From Arthrobacter sp. OVS8 (GTDB lineage: Bacteria > Actinomycetota > Actinomycetes > Actinomycetales > Micrococcaceae): 64,000 nt of DNA. The DNA is taken from contig CP116670.1 of the NCBI GenBank assembly GCA_028370155.1, positions 3,472,001 through 3,536,000 on the forward strand, in the 5' to 3' direction. This document shows, piece by piece, positions 38,378 through 48,942 of the stretch. The notes under the pieces were generated by a model. The model ran no database searches. It was not told where the DNA came from and was given only the letters and a program-made list of their open reading frames with translations. How positions within the stretch are numbered: position 1 is the first letter of the stretch; each line of letters begins with the position of its first letter. Made by a program: the position numbers and the translations under genes.

Positions 38378-40102
38378 CTATTTAGCGGTGTCGTACGAGT
38401 CCACGACCGCCACGCTGACCGGGAATTCCACCGGAATCCGGCCGAACAGCAGTTCCTTGGCCGCGGTCGCTGCCTCCTCGATGGCCCGGATGCAGTCGGC
38501 CACCGCGGCTTCGGGGCAGTGGACCATAACTTCGTCATGCAGGAAGAACACCAGTTCCCCGGCCGGGGTCCCGTCAGCACGCAAGGAGCGGAGCCGCCGT
38601 CGTAATTCCGCCAGCCAGCAGGCTGCCCAGTCCGCTGCGGAACCCTGGACGACGAAGTTGCGGGTGAACCGGCCGCGCGAGCGGGCGATCGAATCGGCCC
38701 TTCGCTGTTCCTCGGCGCTGGTGGACTGCTGGCTTTGCAGCCATCGCTCGGACGGCGGAGGGCTGCTGCGGCCCAGCCGCGAGGTGACCGTCCTGCCGGC
38801 CTCACCCTCGCGGGCGGCCTGCTCCACGAACCCGACGGCGCGCGGATACGTGCGGGTCAGCTGCGGCATCAGGCGCCCCGACTCGCCGGTGGTCGCCCCG
38901 TAGATCGCCCCGAGCAGGGCAATCTTCGCTTTGGCGCGGTCGCCGCCGAAGCCCTGCGCGGCGATGCCGGCATACAGGTCCTTGTCCCGCGCGGCTTCGG
39001 CCATCTTCGAATCCTGCGCCAGCGCCACGAGCACCCGGGGCTCCAGCTGCGAGGCGTCGGCGACGATCAGCTTGTGTCCCGGATCGGCGTGCACTGCGCC
39101 GCGGATCTGCCGCGGAATTTGAAGGGCACCGCCGCCGCGGGACGCCCAGCGGCCGGAGACCACCCCGCCCACCACGTACTCCGGCTGGAACCGGCCGTTC
39201 TTTACCCAGGCATCCAGCCAGGCCCAGCCGTTGGCGGCGTGCAGGCGGGAGAGCTTCTTGAAGGCCAGGAGCGGTTCGATCGCAGGGTGGCTGGATTCCT
39301 TCAACTCCCACTGCCGGGTGGTCTTCACCTCGATGCCGTTCCGGTGCAGCGCCCGCATGAGCTCCTGCGGAGAGTCCGGGTTCAGCGCGGGCGAATTCAG
39401 CAGTTGCCGCAGCTCGGCGGTGAGCGCTTCCAGTTTGGCCGGGCGGTGGCCCTGGGGAGGCCGGGGTCCGAGGTAGTCGGCGAGGATCTGCTCATGCAGT
39501 TCCTCGCGCCACGGCACACCGGTGTGCTGCATTTCCGCCGCGATCATGGCGCCGGCGGACTCTGCCGCCAGCAGCAGCTGGAGGCGCTGCCTGCGGTTGT
39601 CACCTGGGCGCTCGACGCCGGTCCCTCCCGACTGGCTGAGGGCGTCCTGCTGGGCGGCGTATTCGAGGCGAAGGTCTTCGGGGCTGTGGCGGGGCGGGTT
39701 GCGCCAGCCGGGATCATCAAACAGGGCGCCCTGGTCGGCCGGCGGTGGCGGCGGCTGCAGGGCGCGGGGAGGCTGCTGCAGCTCGTCGTCCTGGGTCAGT
39801 TTCTCGGCGTTCTGCGCATACGCGGTGTGGGCCGTGAACTCGGAGTGCGCCAGGATCGCGCCGCACAACGTGAGGTCGTAGCAGCGTTCCAGCTCCACGC
39901 CGGCGGCCAGCAGGGCGGGGTACCAGTCCTGGGTGCGGTGCCAGATCCAGCGCGGCCGGCGCTGTTCGAGTTCACGCACGACGCCGGCCAGCCCGGCGGT
40001 GCTGACGATCCGGGGTGACGGCGCGGACGGGTGCGGGGCGCCGTCCGCGGTGAGTTCCTGGAGGGCTGCGCCGTTGGCGTGGGCGGCGAGCAGCAGGTAC
40101 AT
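38378..40102 (-). CDS. Standalone DNA polymerase I-like protein (3'-5' exonuclease/polymerase)
   Basis: An intact 574-residue protein from ATG 40102. The N-terminal 200 residues are a degenerate exonuclease-like region. The polymerase A domain follows, with SGRWASRGGGALQIPRQIRG, then VADASQLEPRVLVALAQD (motif A Asp), KAKIALLGAIYGATTGESGR (motif B-like) and FFLHDEVMVH (motif C). It lacks the 5'-3' nuclease of true PolA. In actinobacteria such genes are annotated as bifunctional exonuclease/polymerase, but their cellular role is not settled. It is monocistronic and divergent from ssd. Confidence 0.88.
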   Translation of the reverse strand: MYLLLAAHANGAALQELTADGAPHPSAPSPRIVSTAGLAGVVRELEQRRPRWIWHRTQDWYPALLAAGVELERCYDLTLCGAILAHSEFTAHTAYAQNAEKLTQDDELQQPPRALQPPPPPADQGALFDDPGWRNPPRHSPEDLRLEYAAQQDALSQSGGTGVERPGDNRRQRLQLLLAAESAGAMIAAEMQHTGVPWREELHEQILADYLGPRPPQGHRPAKLEALTAELRQLLNSPALNPDSPQELMRALHRNGIEVKTTRQWELKESSHPAIEPLLAFKKLSRLHAANGWAWLDAWVKNGRFQPEYVVGGVVSGRWASRGGGALQIPRQIRGAVHADPGHKLIVADASQLEPRVLVALAQDSKMAEAARDKDLYAGIAAQGFGGDRAKAKIALLGAIYGATTGESGRLMPQLTRTYPRAVGFVEQAAREGEAGRTVTSRLGRSSPPPSERWLQSQQSTSAEEQRRADSIARSRGRFTRNFVVQGSAADWAACWLAELRRRLRSLRADGTPAGELVFFLHDEVMVHCPEAAVADCIRAIEEAATAAKELLFGRIPVEFPVSVAVVDSYDTAK

Positions 40103-40277
40103 AGGGTCAATTCTGCCCTGCGGCGCGGAGTCCTTTGTCCACCGGATTGCCAGCGGGATTGCCAGCGGGTTGTCGGCAGGTTGTCAGCGGGTTGTCAGCA
40201 GGATTGTTCCGCACGGCTTGTCCACATAGCGGCGGGCCCGGGTTACGGCGGAATCCGGCGACGGGAAGAGTTGCCGC

Positions 40278-41417
40278 ATGAGCAGGCACGAGCTACCCGC
40301 GCGCCGCCCCGGTCCCGGGGACGGTCTTCTGCCTGGTCCCGGTTCGGGGGCCAGCGCCGGGCCGTGGCTCCCGGACGGGACCTCGGAGACGCTGCTGGTG
40401 ACGGGGTTCGAGCTGCTGCGCGGCGAGGTGGAACGGATCGTGGCGGCCACGGGCGGCCAGCTGCGCACAGTGGGGAACCTTAAGGAGGCGGCGCCCTTCT
40501 GGGAGGCTGCCGCTGCGGTGCTGCTGGGCAGTGACATCAGCGAGTTGCCGCCGCGGGGACGATCGCCCGCGGTCCTCGTCGGCCTCAACGAAGACGGTGA
40601 CCGGCTGTGGCACCTGGCAGCCGCCATCGGCGCAGAACGCGTCGCAGTGCTGCCCGGTGCCGCGACCTGGCTCGCCGAGTATCTCAGCCGCTCCCGCACA
40701 CCCGAGCCGGGCGGACTGGTCCTTGGGATTGTCGGCGGCTGCGGCGGCGCGGGATCCAGCACCGCTGCGGTCTGGCTGGCCCACGCCGCCGCCCGCGAGG
40801 GTGTGCGTGTCCTGCTGGTGGACGGAGACCCGTGGGGCGGCGGGCTGGAACTGGCGCTCGCCGCCGAAGAAACGGCCGGTCTCCGCTGGCCGGACCTTGC
40901 CGACGCGAGTGGCACGATCGATCCCCGCCAGCTTGCCGATTCTCTGCCCCTGACCGGGGGATTCCCGTTCCTGTCCTGGCCCGGGAACAAGCAACCCCAC
41001 AGCGGGGTGGACCCCGAAGTCGTGGCCTGCGTGCTGGACGCCGCCCGGCGCGGCTTCGAACTGGTGGTCGTGGACATCGGCCGGGGGCGGGAAACGCTGC
41101 GGTCTTTCGCGTGGGACTGCGACCGGATGATCGTCGTTGCGCCCTCGCTGCTGCGGGCGGCCGTGGCAACGGCCCGGCTCCTGCAGGACCTTCCTCCGGT
41201 GGAGACTGTGCTCGTGGTGCGGGGCAGACCGGGGGCTGCCCTGGATGCGGAGTTGGTAGCTGAGTCCGTCGGGCTGCCCCTCGCCGGCATCATGCCGGAT
41301 GTCCGGCGGGCCGCGGCCGCCACGGAGAACGGGCGGCTGCTGGACGCCGGACGGCAGCGCAAAGTGCGGCGGTTCGCGGGCAGGGTGCTTGACTTCGGCG
41401 CGGGACGCCCCGCATGA
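40278..41417 (+). CDS. ssd: CpaE/Ssd-like MinD-fold protein of the Tad cluster
   Basis: An intact 379-residue protein. The N-terminal 140 residues form a receiver-like domain (TLLVTGFELLRGEVERIVAA, AVLVGLNEDGDRLWHLAAAI). The MinD/ParA ATPase fold follows with a deviant Walker A, GGCGGAGSSTAAVWLA (Lys replaced), and VLLVDGDPWGGGLELALAAE. Rv3660c (Ssd) of this type affects septum formation, and CpaE directs pilus assembly. It opens the tad operon; its stop overlaps the tadA start by four bases. Confidence 0.86.
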   Translation: MSRHELPARRPGPGDGLLPGPGSGASAGPWLPDGTSETLLVTGFELLRGEVERIVAATGGQLRTVGNLKEAAPFWEAAAAVLLGSDISELPPRGRSPAVLVGLNEDGDRLWHLAAAIGAERVAVLPGAATWLAEYLSRSRTPEPGGLVLGIVGGCGGAGSSTAAVWLAHAAAREGVRVLLVDGDPWGGGLELALAAEETAGLRWPDLADASGTIDPRQLADSLPLTGGFPFLSWPGNKQPHSGVDPEVVACVLDAARRGFELVVVDIGRGRETLRSFAWDCDRMIVVAPSLLRAAVATARLLQDLPPVETVLVVRGRPGAALDAELVAESVGLPLAGIMPDVRRAAAATENGRLLDAGRQRKVRRFAGRVLDFGAGRPA

Positions 41418-42753
41418 GCGCCCACTCCGCGCCGGGCCCGCCGGACGCCGCCGGACGGCCAGGGGCTCCGCTGTACCGGCCGCCGGCCCGCGCCTCCGTT
41501 GATGCCAGGCTGCTGGAGTCCGTCCGGGAATCCGTGATGTCCGACGCCGGGCCGGTGACCCCGTCGCGCGTGGCAGCCGCCGTCCAAGCGAGCGGGCGCC
41601 TGCTGGGAACGGCCGGTGCCCTGGCCGCGGTCGAAGGGATCAGCGCGGAATTGAACGGCCTCGGACCGCTGCAGGCACTGGTCCGGGACCCGTCCGTGAC
41701 AGACATCTTCGTCAACGGCCCCGGCGCCGTCTGGCTGGACCGCGGGGACGGACTCGAAAGGGCGCCTGTAGCGTTCTCCGGTGAACAGCAGGTCCGTGCG
41801 TTGGCCGCGCGGCTCGTGGCTGCCGGTGGACGGCGCCTCGACGATGGTTCGCCCTGCATCGACATCAGGCTCGACGGCGGCTTCCGGGTCCATGCCGTCC
41901 TGCCGCCCATTTCCACGGCGGGGACCCTCCTGAGTATTAGGATCCGGCGTGAACGGGTGTTCTCCATGGACGAGCTGCGGCGGAACGGCATGTTCGGCGT
42001 CCGCGTGCAGGCCGTGCTGGAACGGATGCTGGAACGTCGTCTGAGTTTCCTGATCAGCGGCGCCACAGGGTCGGGGAAGACAACGTTGCTCGCCACGCTC
42101 CTTGGCCTGTGTGCGCCGGGTGAGCGGCTGGTCCTGATTGAGGATGCCGCGGAACTGAATCCGGTTCACCCGCACGTCGTCTCGCTGGAGGCGCGGCACG
42201 GCAACCTGGAAGGTGGCGGCGTCGTGGATTTGGGCGAACTCGTGCGGCAGTCATTGAGGATGCGGCCGGACCGGCTGGTGGTGGGGAGTGCCGGGGTGCC
42301 GAAGTACGGGAACTGCTCGCTGCCATGAATACCGGCCACAGCGGCGGCGGCGGCACCATTCACGCCAATACCGCGGCTGACGTCCCCGCCAGGCTGACAG
42401 CCCTCGGGGCGCTGGCCGGCATGGGGCAGGACGCGGTGCGCCTGCAGGCGGCCAGCGCCCTCGACGTTGTGGTCCACGTGGAAAGGCTGAACAACGGGCG
42501 GACTGTGTCCTGCATCGGCGTGCTCGACGACAGCACTGCCGGCCTGGTGGTCGGCTCCGCTCTGGACATCTACGGCGGGGCAGTCCGCGCGGGGCCAGCT
42601 TGGCCCAGACTCGCGGAACGTCTCGGGCTGGACCCTGGGAGATTGGACGCTGCCGGACTGAACGCGGCCGAGCAAGACCGACGCGGCCGCGCGGGACCAG
42701 CGCAGCCGCAGGAGCTAGCGGCGCAGGGGGACCAGGGCAGGGGAGAGGAGTGA
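41414..42753 (+). CDS. tadA: TadA/CpaF secretion ATPase (one frameshift)
   Basis: Pilus motor ATPase. Seen: QALVRDPSVTDIFVNGPGAV, SFLISGATGSGKTTLLATLL (Walker A), LIEDAAELNPVHPHVVSLEA (Asp box) and RMRPDRLVVG. A lost G near 42285 (GTGGGGAGTGC for GTGGGGGAGTGC) breaks the frame, and AAMNTGHSGGGGTIHANTAA, typical of the family, follows. Restored length is 446 residues. The C-terminal 30 residues are Gln/Gly-rich. The stop overlaps the tadB start (GTGA). Confidence 0.93.
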
Positions 42754-43570
42754 CGGCCCTACTCATGGGAGTTTTGGCACTCGCTGTGTGCCTGGCGTTT
42801 TCGCCGGCGGGTGCCCCGCCCCGGCGGATTCGCGGGGCCCTTGCCGACGCACGACGGGTTCCCGCCTCCGGTGTGGAGACGGGTCCGGGCCCGGCATCCC
42901 GGTGGCGGCGCGGCAGCGCTCCGCGGTGCCGATGAACCTGATCGTTCAGCAGTTGGCGGCGCTGCTGAGGGTGGGCGCACTCCCGCCCGCCTGTGGGATG
43001 AGTTGTGGCTCCTGTATGTGGGCGATCCCTCGGCGTCCGTGTCCGGGGACGCCAGTCCGGGCCAGCAGGTCCTGGCACCGGAATCCGTGTGGATGCTCGC
43101 TGCGGCCCGTGCGGCCGCGATGCGCGGGGCTCCCGTGGGAGCCGCCATCCGCTCCGCCGGAGCGGCGGCACCCGGCCGGACAGCAGGGAAGGCCAGTAAC
43201 AGCGGGGCGCGCGTGTGGGCCTACGAGCGCCGCGTCTGGTTTCAGCTCGCCGCCTGCTTTGACGTTGCGGAAGCCACCGGCTGCCCGCTGGCGGACGTGT
43301 TGACGCGGTTCGCCGCCCAGCTGGAGGCGGAGGACGACGCCGAGGCCGCACGTCAGACGGCGTTGGCCGGGCCCCGCGCGACCGTACGGCTCCTGACCTG
43401 GCTGCCGTTCCTCGGCCTTGGCCTGGGCCTGCTCTTGGGCGTCGACCCCGTCGAGGTCCTGCGGGGAACCCCTGGGGAGTGGCGGCGCTCGCCGCGGGCC
43501 TGGCGCTCACAGTCGCGGGCCGGTTCTGGTCCGCCCGGCTGGTCCGGGCAGCGGAGGGCTTCAGCCATGA
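42750..43570 (+). CDS. tadB: TadB-like membrane protein, T2SS F family (several frameshifts)
   Basis: GTG 42750 starts VTALLMGVLALAVCLAFSPA, a membrane helix. The rest lies in pieces: NLIVQQLAALLR, LWDELWLLYVG, VWAYERRVWFQLAACFDVAE, CPLADVLTRFAAQLEAEDDA and two more helices (LTWLPFLGLGLGLLLG, LAAGLALTVAGRFW). Breaks lie near 42900, 42970 and 43470. The end reads EGLQP with a TGA overlapping the tadC ATG. It forms the inner-membrane platform of the type IVb pilus with TadC. Roughly 275 residues. Confidence 0.8.
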
Positions 43571-44168
43571 CGCCAGGCGCAGCGGGACTGGCGGTGGTTG
43601 CGCTTTTGGGGTCGCCGCCGCCATTGCTTTGTCCGACCGTGGCAGGGCAGGGCGGCGGCTCAGGCACCGGATGCAGCGTGCCCCGGACGAAGCAGAGCCG
43701 GGCCGGACCCGCCGCGGCGATCAGGCTACCGGGGGACCCGGAGTCCGTGACACGGCGATGATGCTGGAACTGATCGGCGCGATGCTCGACGCGGGAGCCG
43801 GACTCGGCCGTGCCCTGGCGCTGGTGGCCGAGCTGGCAACCCCGGAACTCCGTGGTCCGCTGCGGCCGGTCGTCGCAGCGCTCGCCATCGGCGCCGACTG
43901 GGACACCGCCTGGCGCAGCTCCAGTGTCCGGTCGCCGGGCCTACTTGCCCTGCGCGATGCCCTGGGGTTTGCCGCGCTCACGGGCGCGCCCTCATCCGCC
44001 ATCCTCTACGCCCAGGCGGCACGCATGCGCCGCGAGCGGTTCCGGTCCGCGGAGAAACAGGCCGCAGCGTTGGGGGTGAAGCTCGTTGTCCCGCTCGGCC
44101 TGTGTTCCCTGCCGGCGTTCGTCTGCCTGGGCGTGGTACCTGTGCTGCTGGCGATGCTGCCGGGCTGA
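43567..44168 (+). CDS. tadC: TadC-like membrane protein, T2SS F family (one frameshift)
   Basis: Start ATG 43567 in an ATGA overlap. The first helix (MTPGAAGLAVVALLG) is followed by a lost base near 43610, then VAAAIALSDRGRAGRRLRHR, MLELIGAMLDAGAGLGRALA and the end KLVVPLGLCSLPAFVCLGVV plus a helix. These are the T2SSF-domain features of TadC. The platform pair TadB/TadC couples the TadA motor to the growing pilus. About 200 residues. The next gene follows after 178 bases of no clear content. Confidence 0.82.
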
Positions 44169-44346
44169 TTTTGCAGTGCCGAATCCACCGGGCGCGGGAC
44201 GCTCCCTGACCGCGAGTATTCCCCCACAGCTCGCCTGGGCCGGACCTTTTCCACTTGGCTGCAAGCGCACCTTACTGGCCGTGTACGCAACCGGAAGAGT
44301 GGAAACTGCCGGCGGTCCCGCCGGAATCCAACGAAAGGAAAGTCCC

Positions 44347-44628
44347 ATGTCAGCCCATCACCTTGCGCCCGCCCGTACGTCCAGGAAGGTCTACGCCGAA
44401 CCGGAAGACGCTGAGATTCGCGAGATCTATCCGGGAGCCAGTAACGCGCTCCGGACGCGAAGGCCGGGAAAGCTATTTGGCTCCGAGGCAGGAATGGCGA
44501 CGGCCGAGTACGCCATAGCCACCCTCGCCGCGGTCGGGTTTGCGGGCATTCTCGTGTTTATCATGCGCAGTGATGAGGTCCGGGGTTTCCTGCTGAACCT
44601 CATCCGCACGGCGCTCGCCTTGCCATGA
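44347..44628 (+). CDS. DUF4244 protein, Flp-type pilin
   Basis: An intact 93-residue protein starting after AACGAAAGGAAAGTCCC. The first 45 residues are polar. Then SEAGMATAEYAIATLAAVGF starts a single membrane helix, with the Glu-Tyr pair of type IVb pilins after a Gly that may be the prepilin cleavage point. It ends RGFLLNLIRTALALP. It corresponds to Rv3656c in the mycobacterial tad locus and should be the major pilin. Its stop overlaps the tadE start. Confidence 0.88.
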   Translation: MSAHHLAPARTSRKVYAEPEDAEIREIYPGASNALRTRRPGKLFGSEAGMATAEYAIATLAAVGFAGILVFIMRSDEVRGFLLNLIRTALALP

Positions 44629-45119
44629 GGTCGGGACGGCCAGCCGTGGGGATGGGCGCGGCAGCGGCAACTCCGCGCGCGGCAGCGACCGCCCGGTGGC
44701 GGCCGAGCCAGGCCGGCCGGATGTGCCGCGGCGCAGTAACGGCCGAGTTTGCGGTGGCGCTGCCCGCGGTCCTGCTCCTTCTCGCCCTGCTGCTGGCCGG
44801 TTCGGCGGCGGGCGTCACCCAGCTGCGGCTGGAGGAGGCAGCCAGGGCGGGCGCCCGCGCCCTGGCCCGGGGTGAAGATGTCGCCGCGGTGGACGTCATC
44901 GTCCGTCGGCTCGCCGGCAACACGGCGGCATCAGCCGTGGCGTCCGACGGCGGGTGGCTCAGCGTGACGGTGTCGGGCAGGGTCCCCGGAGCCGTCGGTT
45001 CGCTTCTTCCCTGGACCCTCTCGGCCCGGGCGTGGGTCCGCGGCGAATCATCCGGTCCGTCAGCCGCTGCCAGGGTTCCCGAGGTCTGGCACCATCAGCT
45101 GCAGGGTGTCGCCGCATGA
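44625..45119 (+). CDS. tadE: TadE-family pseudopilin
   Basis: An intact 164-residue protein, starting in the ATGA overlap. After a basic lead of about 35 residues comes GAVTAEFAVALPAVLLLLAL, a type IVb pilin-like motif with Gly, Glu+5 and a long helix. A small extracytoplasmic domain follows. TadE-type minor pilins are cut by the prepilin peptidase and sit at the pilus base. It is like Rv3655c. No prepilin peptidase gene is present in the window. Confidence 0.87.
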   Translation: MRSGRPAVGMGAAAATPRAAATARWRPSQAGRMCRGAVTAEFAVALPAVLLLLALLLAGSAAGVTQLRLEEAARAGARALARGEDVAAVDVIVRRLAGNTAASAVASDGGWLSVTVSGRVPGAVGSLLPWTLSARAWVRGESSGPSAAARVPEVWHHQLQGVAA

Positions 45120-45520
45120 GCCGGCCGGCGACGGGCAGGTCAGCCCCGGGCGGGCACCGGCAAAACCCGGAGCGCCCGGAAAACCAGGAACGTGGCGCAG
45201 GAACCGTCCTGGCGCTGGGGCTGGGGATGCTGGTCGTTCTCGCGGCGGTTCTGATCATGCTGCTGGCCCAGGCGGGGGCGTTGGCCTTCCGCGCGGCGGC
45301 GGCTGCGGATTTGGCCGCCCTCGCCGCCGCGGATGCTGCCCGGGGAATCACTCCTGGCGAACCGTGCGCAGTAGCCGCGGACGTTGCGCGCAGGAACGGC
45401 GCCAGGGTTCTCAGCTGTTCGGAAGGAACGGGAAGTACCGTGCAGGTCCGCACCGAGCTGGAGGTCCGGACGCCCGTGGGCGGGGCAACCGGACTGGCCA
45501 GAGCCGGCCCGCCGCCGTGA
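45116..45520 (+). CDS. Tad-cluster protein with pilin-like helix (Rv3654c-like)
   Basis: Start ATG 45116 overlaps the tadE stop. After about 25 polar residues, ERGAGTVLALGLGMLVVLAA starts one long membrane helix, with a Gly-Ala junction like prepilin sites. An Ala-rich segment (AAAADLAALAAADAARGITP) and a short domain with two Cys follow. It matches the last gene of the helicase-linked tad loci. Intact, 134 residues. It ends the operon, facing the helicase gene. Confidence 0.82.
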   Translation: MSRPATGRSAPGGHRQNPERPENQERGAGTVLALGLGMLVVLAAVLIMLLAQAGALAFRAAAAADLAALAAADAARGITPGEPCAVAADVARRNGARVLSCSEGTGSTVQVRTELEVRTPVGGATGLARAGPPP

Positions 45521-45603
45521 GCCGGTGCCAGCCGCCGCCCTGAACGGTCCTGAGCCGCCGTGAGCCGGTGCCAGCCGCCGGAGGCCTGTCCCGTCAGGCT
45601 CGG

Positions 45604-47985
45604 CTAGGCCTGCAGCGGGGCCGCGTGGTCCGGCTGCCCGGTGCGCATCTGGTCCGTCGCGTCCTCGAGCAGCACGTCGATGAGGGTAACGGCGGCGTCC
45701 TTATCAAGCGGATTGTTTTTGTTGCCGCACTTGGGCGACTGCACACAGGACGGACAGCCGGACTCGCACTCGCAGGCCTTGATTGCGTCACGGGTTGCGG
45801 CGAGCCAGACCTTGGCCTTGTCGTAGCCGCGTTCGGCGAAGCCCGCCCCGCCGGGGTGGCCGTCGTAGACAAAGATGGTCGGCACCCCGGTGTCGGCATG
45901 GATGGCCGTGGACACCCCGCCGATGTCCCAGCGGTCGCTGGACGCAACCAGGGGCAGGAGTCCGATCGCCGCGTGTTCCGCGGCGTGCAGGGCGCCGGGG
46001 AACTGCGCCTCGATCAGCCCCGCGCCGGTCAGCGAACGGTTGTCCATAACAAACCACACCGCCTTGGTGAACAGATCCCGGGCCCCCAATTGCAGCGGTT
46101 CCTCACCGAGGACCTCATTCGAAATCAGGGCCTTGCGCTGGAAGGAGACTACCTGCGTTGTCACTTTCACATCACCGAAATGCACCGCCACGTCGCCCCA
46201 CTGGGTGGTGCGCTGCGTCTCGAGCACCTCGATCTGGGTCACGTCCCGGGCGGTGGTGTAGTAGTCCGGGTTCGCCCGCCGCACCACCACGCAGTGGTCG
46301 TCCTCGTTCAGGTCCTCCACCACGTAGCTCTCGCCCTGGTGGACGTAGATGGCGCCGGTGTGGGCCTGGTAGTGCGTCTGCGGGGAATCCATGGTCCCGA
46401 GCAGGGACCCCGTGTCGGCGTCCACAATGCTCACCGGTCCGCCGCCGTCCGCTCTCAGGTTCACCATGGCCGCGGCGCTTTGCGGGTGGGTCCAGAACCA
46501 TCCGGCGGGCGGCGGCGCAGGTAGCCCTGGGCCACCAGTTGATCGAGCAATTTCTCGGATGTGGCGCCGAACAGCCCCAGCTCGGCGTACCCCAGCGGCA
46601 GTTCGGCGGCGGCGGCGCACAGGTGCGGCCCCAACACGTAGGGGTTGGACGGGTCGAAGACGGTGGCCTCCACGGAGACGTCGAAGATCGCCTCGGGGTG
46701 GTTCACCAGATAGGTGTCCAGCGGGTCATCGCTCGCGACGAATGCGGCAATGGCATCCTGACCGGCCCGGCCGCCCGGCCGATCTGCTGGAACAACGACG
46801 CGCGGGTCCCCGGCCAGCCGGCGACCAGTACGGCATCGAGGCCGGAGATGTCGATGCCCAGCTCCAGGGCCGACGTGCTGGAGACGCCCAGCAACTCGCC
46901 GGAGCGGAGCGATTTCTCCAGGGCGCGGCGCTCCTCCGGCAGGTAACCGGAACGATAGGCCGCCACCCGCTGCGGCAGGCTGGGGTCCACCTCGTCGAGA
47001 AGGCGCTTGGTGATGGTGGCGATGGTCTCCGCGCCGCGCCGGGACTTGATGAACGCGATAGTCCGCACCCGCGAGGACACCAGATTGGCCAGCAGGTCGG
47101 CGGTTTCCGCCACGGCCGTCCGCCGTTCCTTGGCGCCGTTCTCGCCGCGGAGTTCGGTCAGGGCAGGCTCCCAGAACGCGACGGTGGTGGAACCGTGGGG
47201 TGAGGAATCCTCGGCCACCGCGCGGACCGGCGCCCCGATGAGCCGGCCGAAGGACGTACCGGGCTCGGATGCCGTGGCGGAGGCTGCTATGAACACCGGC
47301 CCGGAGCCGTCCGGGCTGTAGTAGGCGCAGATGCGGCGCAGCCGGCGCATGAGGTTGGCAACGTGGGATCCGAAGACTCCGCGGTAGCTGTGGGCCTCGT
47401 CCACGATGACGTAGCGCAGCCGGCGGAAGAAACGCGCCCACCAGGCATGGTTGGGCAGGATCCCGAAGTGCAGCATGTCCGGGTTCGCCAGAATGAAGTT
47501 CGCGTGGTCCCGGATCCACCGGCGGGACGCGGGGTCGGTGTCACCGTCGTAGGTCTCGGCCCGGACGGTGGGGAGCTTCAGCGCACGGATGGCGGCCAGC
47601 TGGTCCGCCGCCAGGGCCTTGGTGGGGGACAGATAGAGGGTGACGGCGCCGTCGTCGTGGATCTTGCCCGGATCGGCGAGGACCCGCAGTTCGGAACGGT
47701 GGACCGCATCGAGCGCCGGCAGCTGGTAAGCCAGCGATTTTCCGGACGCTGTGCCGGTAGCGATCACCACGTGCTCGCCGGCGTGGGCGAGTTCGGCAGC
47801 CTGGATCTGGTGGCGGTACGGCTCGTGGATGCCGAGGGTACCGTAGGCGTTCACGAGAGCGGGTGCGCCCACTCGGGCCACGGCGCGTGGACGGCCTGGC
47901 GGGCGGGGATGGTGCGCACATGACGGAGCTGTTCCGGGTCCGGGCCGCGGCCCAGCAAAGGAATCAGGGACTCATGTGGGTTCAC
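45604..47985 (-). CDS. DEAH-box helicase with C-terminal Cys-rich domain (frameshifts)
   Basis: The start GTG 47985 gives 40 residues, then a lost base near 47860. The ATPase core reads [20 protein letters not shown] (motif I), [30 protein letters not shown] (DEAH) and [11 protein letters not shown]. The second lobe has [40 protein letters not shown] and QQIGRA. Breaks lie near 46780 and 46515. The C-terminal DUF1998-like domain ends with [18 protein letters not shown], a Zn site as in MrfA/YprA, a DNA repair helicase. Restored length is about 794 residues. It converges on the tad operon, as in Rv3649. Confidence 0.9.
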
Positions 47986-48045
47986 TCGTACATTCTTTCA
48001 CCCGGCCTCAAATCGTCCGGGGAAAAGGACGCGCCACCCGGGGAA

Positions 48046-48738
48046 TCAGCCCACCGACAGGTCGGAGCCCTCATCCGAGGCGGAAAGCATCAGCACGTGG
48101 CAGACCGCGGTCCAGCCGAGGTGCGAATACAGTTTCTCCCCGTCGAGTGACGCGAGCAGCAGCCCGGATTCGATGTCATGCTCGAATGCCTGGGCGGCGA
48201 GGGCCTTCATGATGAATCGGCCCAGGCCCCGGCGCCTGAATCCCGGTTCCGTGACGATCTTGTCGAAGATAGCGGTGTGGCCCACTACAAACACCCGCCC
48301 GCTCGCCGCCACCTCGTCCCCGGCGTAAACCACGGCGTGGTGGACACCGTCCGTTCGGGACGGCACCCACCGGAGGTCATCATCTGGAAGCCAGGGATCC
48401 TCGGCGTCCTGCGTCTCCATGTCCACGATCATCATGGTCTGCGAGGCTGACGTGACGTTGAGCCCATGCTGCTGGGCCAGGAAGTTATACCGCGCCACGT
48501 CATTCGTGAGGATCGTGAGGATGCGGGCCGGTACTTCAGCGGTGGTGGCGGCCAGCGCGGTGAACTCCGCATCGGAGGGGTCGTGGGCGAAGTATTCCCA
48601 TTCGTGGGTGGTGTCCGCCCTGAGGACCGCCGGGAATCTGCCCTCGCGGCGTGTCTCATACCCCCGGCAGCCGGCCCAACCGGTCACCCAGGTTTCCAGC
48701 AAATGGCGGGTGTCTTCAACCATGGCCTCAAGACTCAT
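48046..48738 (-). CDS. GNAT-family N-acetyltransferase
   Basis: An intact 230-residue protein from ATG 48738. The acetyl-CoA loop is GFRRRGLGRFIMKALAAQAF (R-x-x-G-x-G/A form) in the C-terminal half. The last strands read GLLLASLDGEKLYSHLGWTA. The N-terminal 90 residues (AMVEDTRHLLETWVTGWAGC) form a longer first domain than in simple GNATs. The substrate is unknown. It is monocistronic. Confidence 0.85.
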   Translation of the reverse strand: MSLEAMVEDTRHLLETWVTGWAGCRGYETRREGRFPAVLRADTTHEWEYFAHDPSDAEFTALAATTAEVPARILTILTNDVARYNFLAQQHGLNVTSASQTMMIVDMETQDAEDPWLPDDDLRWVPSRTDGVHHAVVYAGDEVAASGRVFVVGHTAIFDKIVTEPGFRRRGLGRFIMKALAAQAFEHDIESGLLLASLDGEKLYSHLGWTAVCHVLMLSASDEGSDLSVG

Positions 48739-48942
48739 GTGATGAGCGTATTCCAGCCCCGCCACAAGCAACAGGGGCCGGGTCCGCTAACAGCCCTTGC
48801 TTACGTAATTGTGACCGGAAGGCCCGCCGCGGCCGGCGCGGCCGCCTGTCGACCCCGGCATCGGCGCGGCCGAACTCCCCGGGGATTTTCCCCACGACGG
48901 ACCCGTAGCGCCGCTTTATAGTCCACCCAGTACCCTTAAAAC

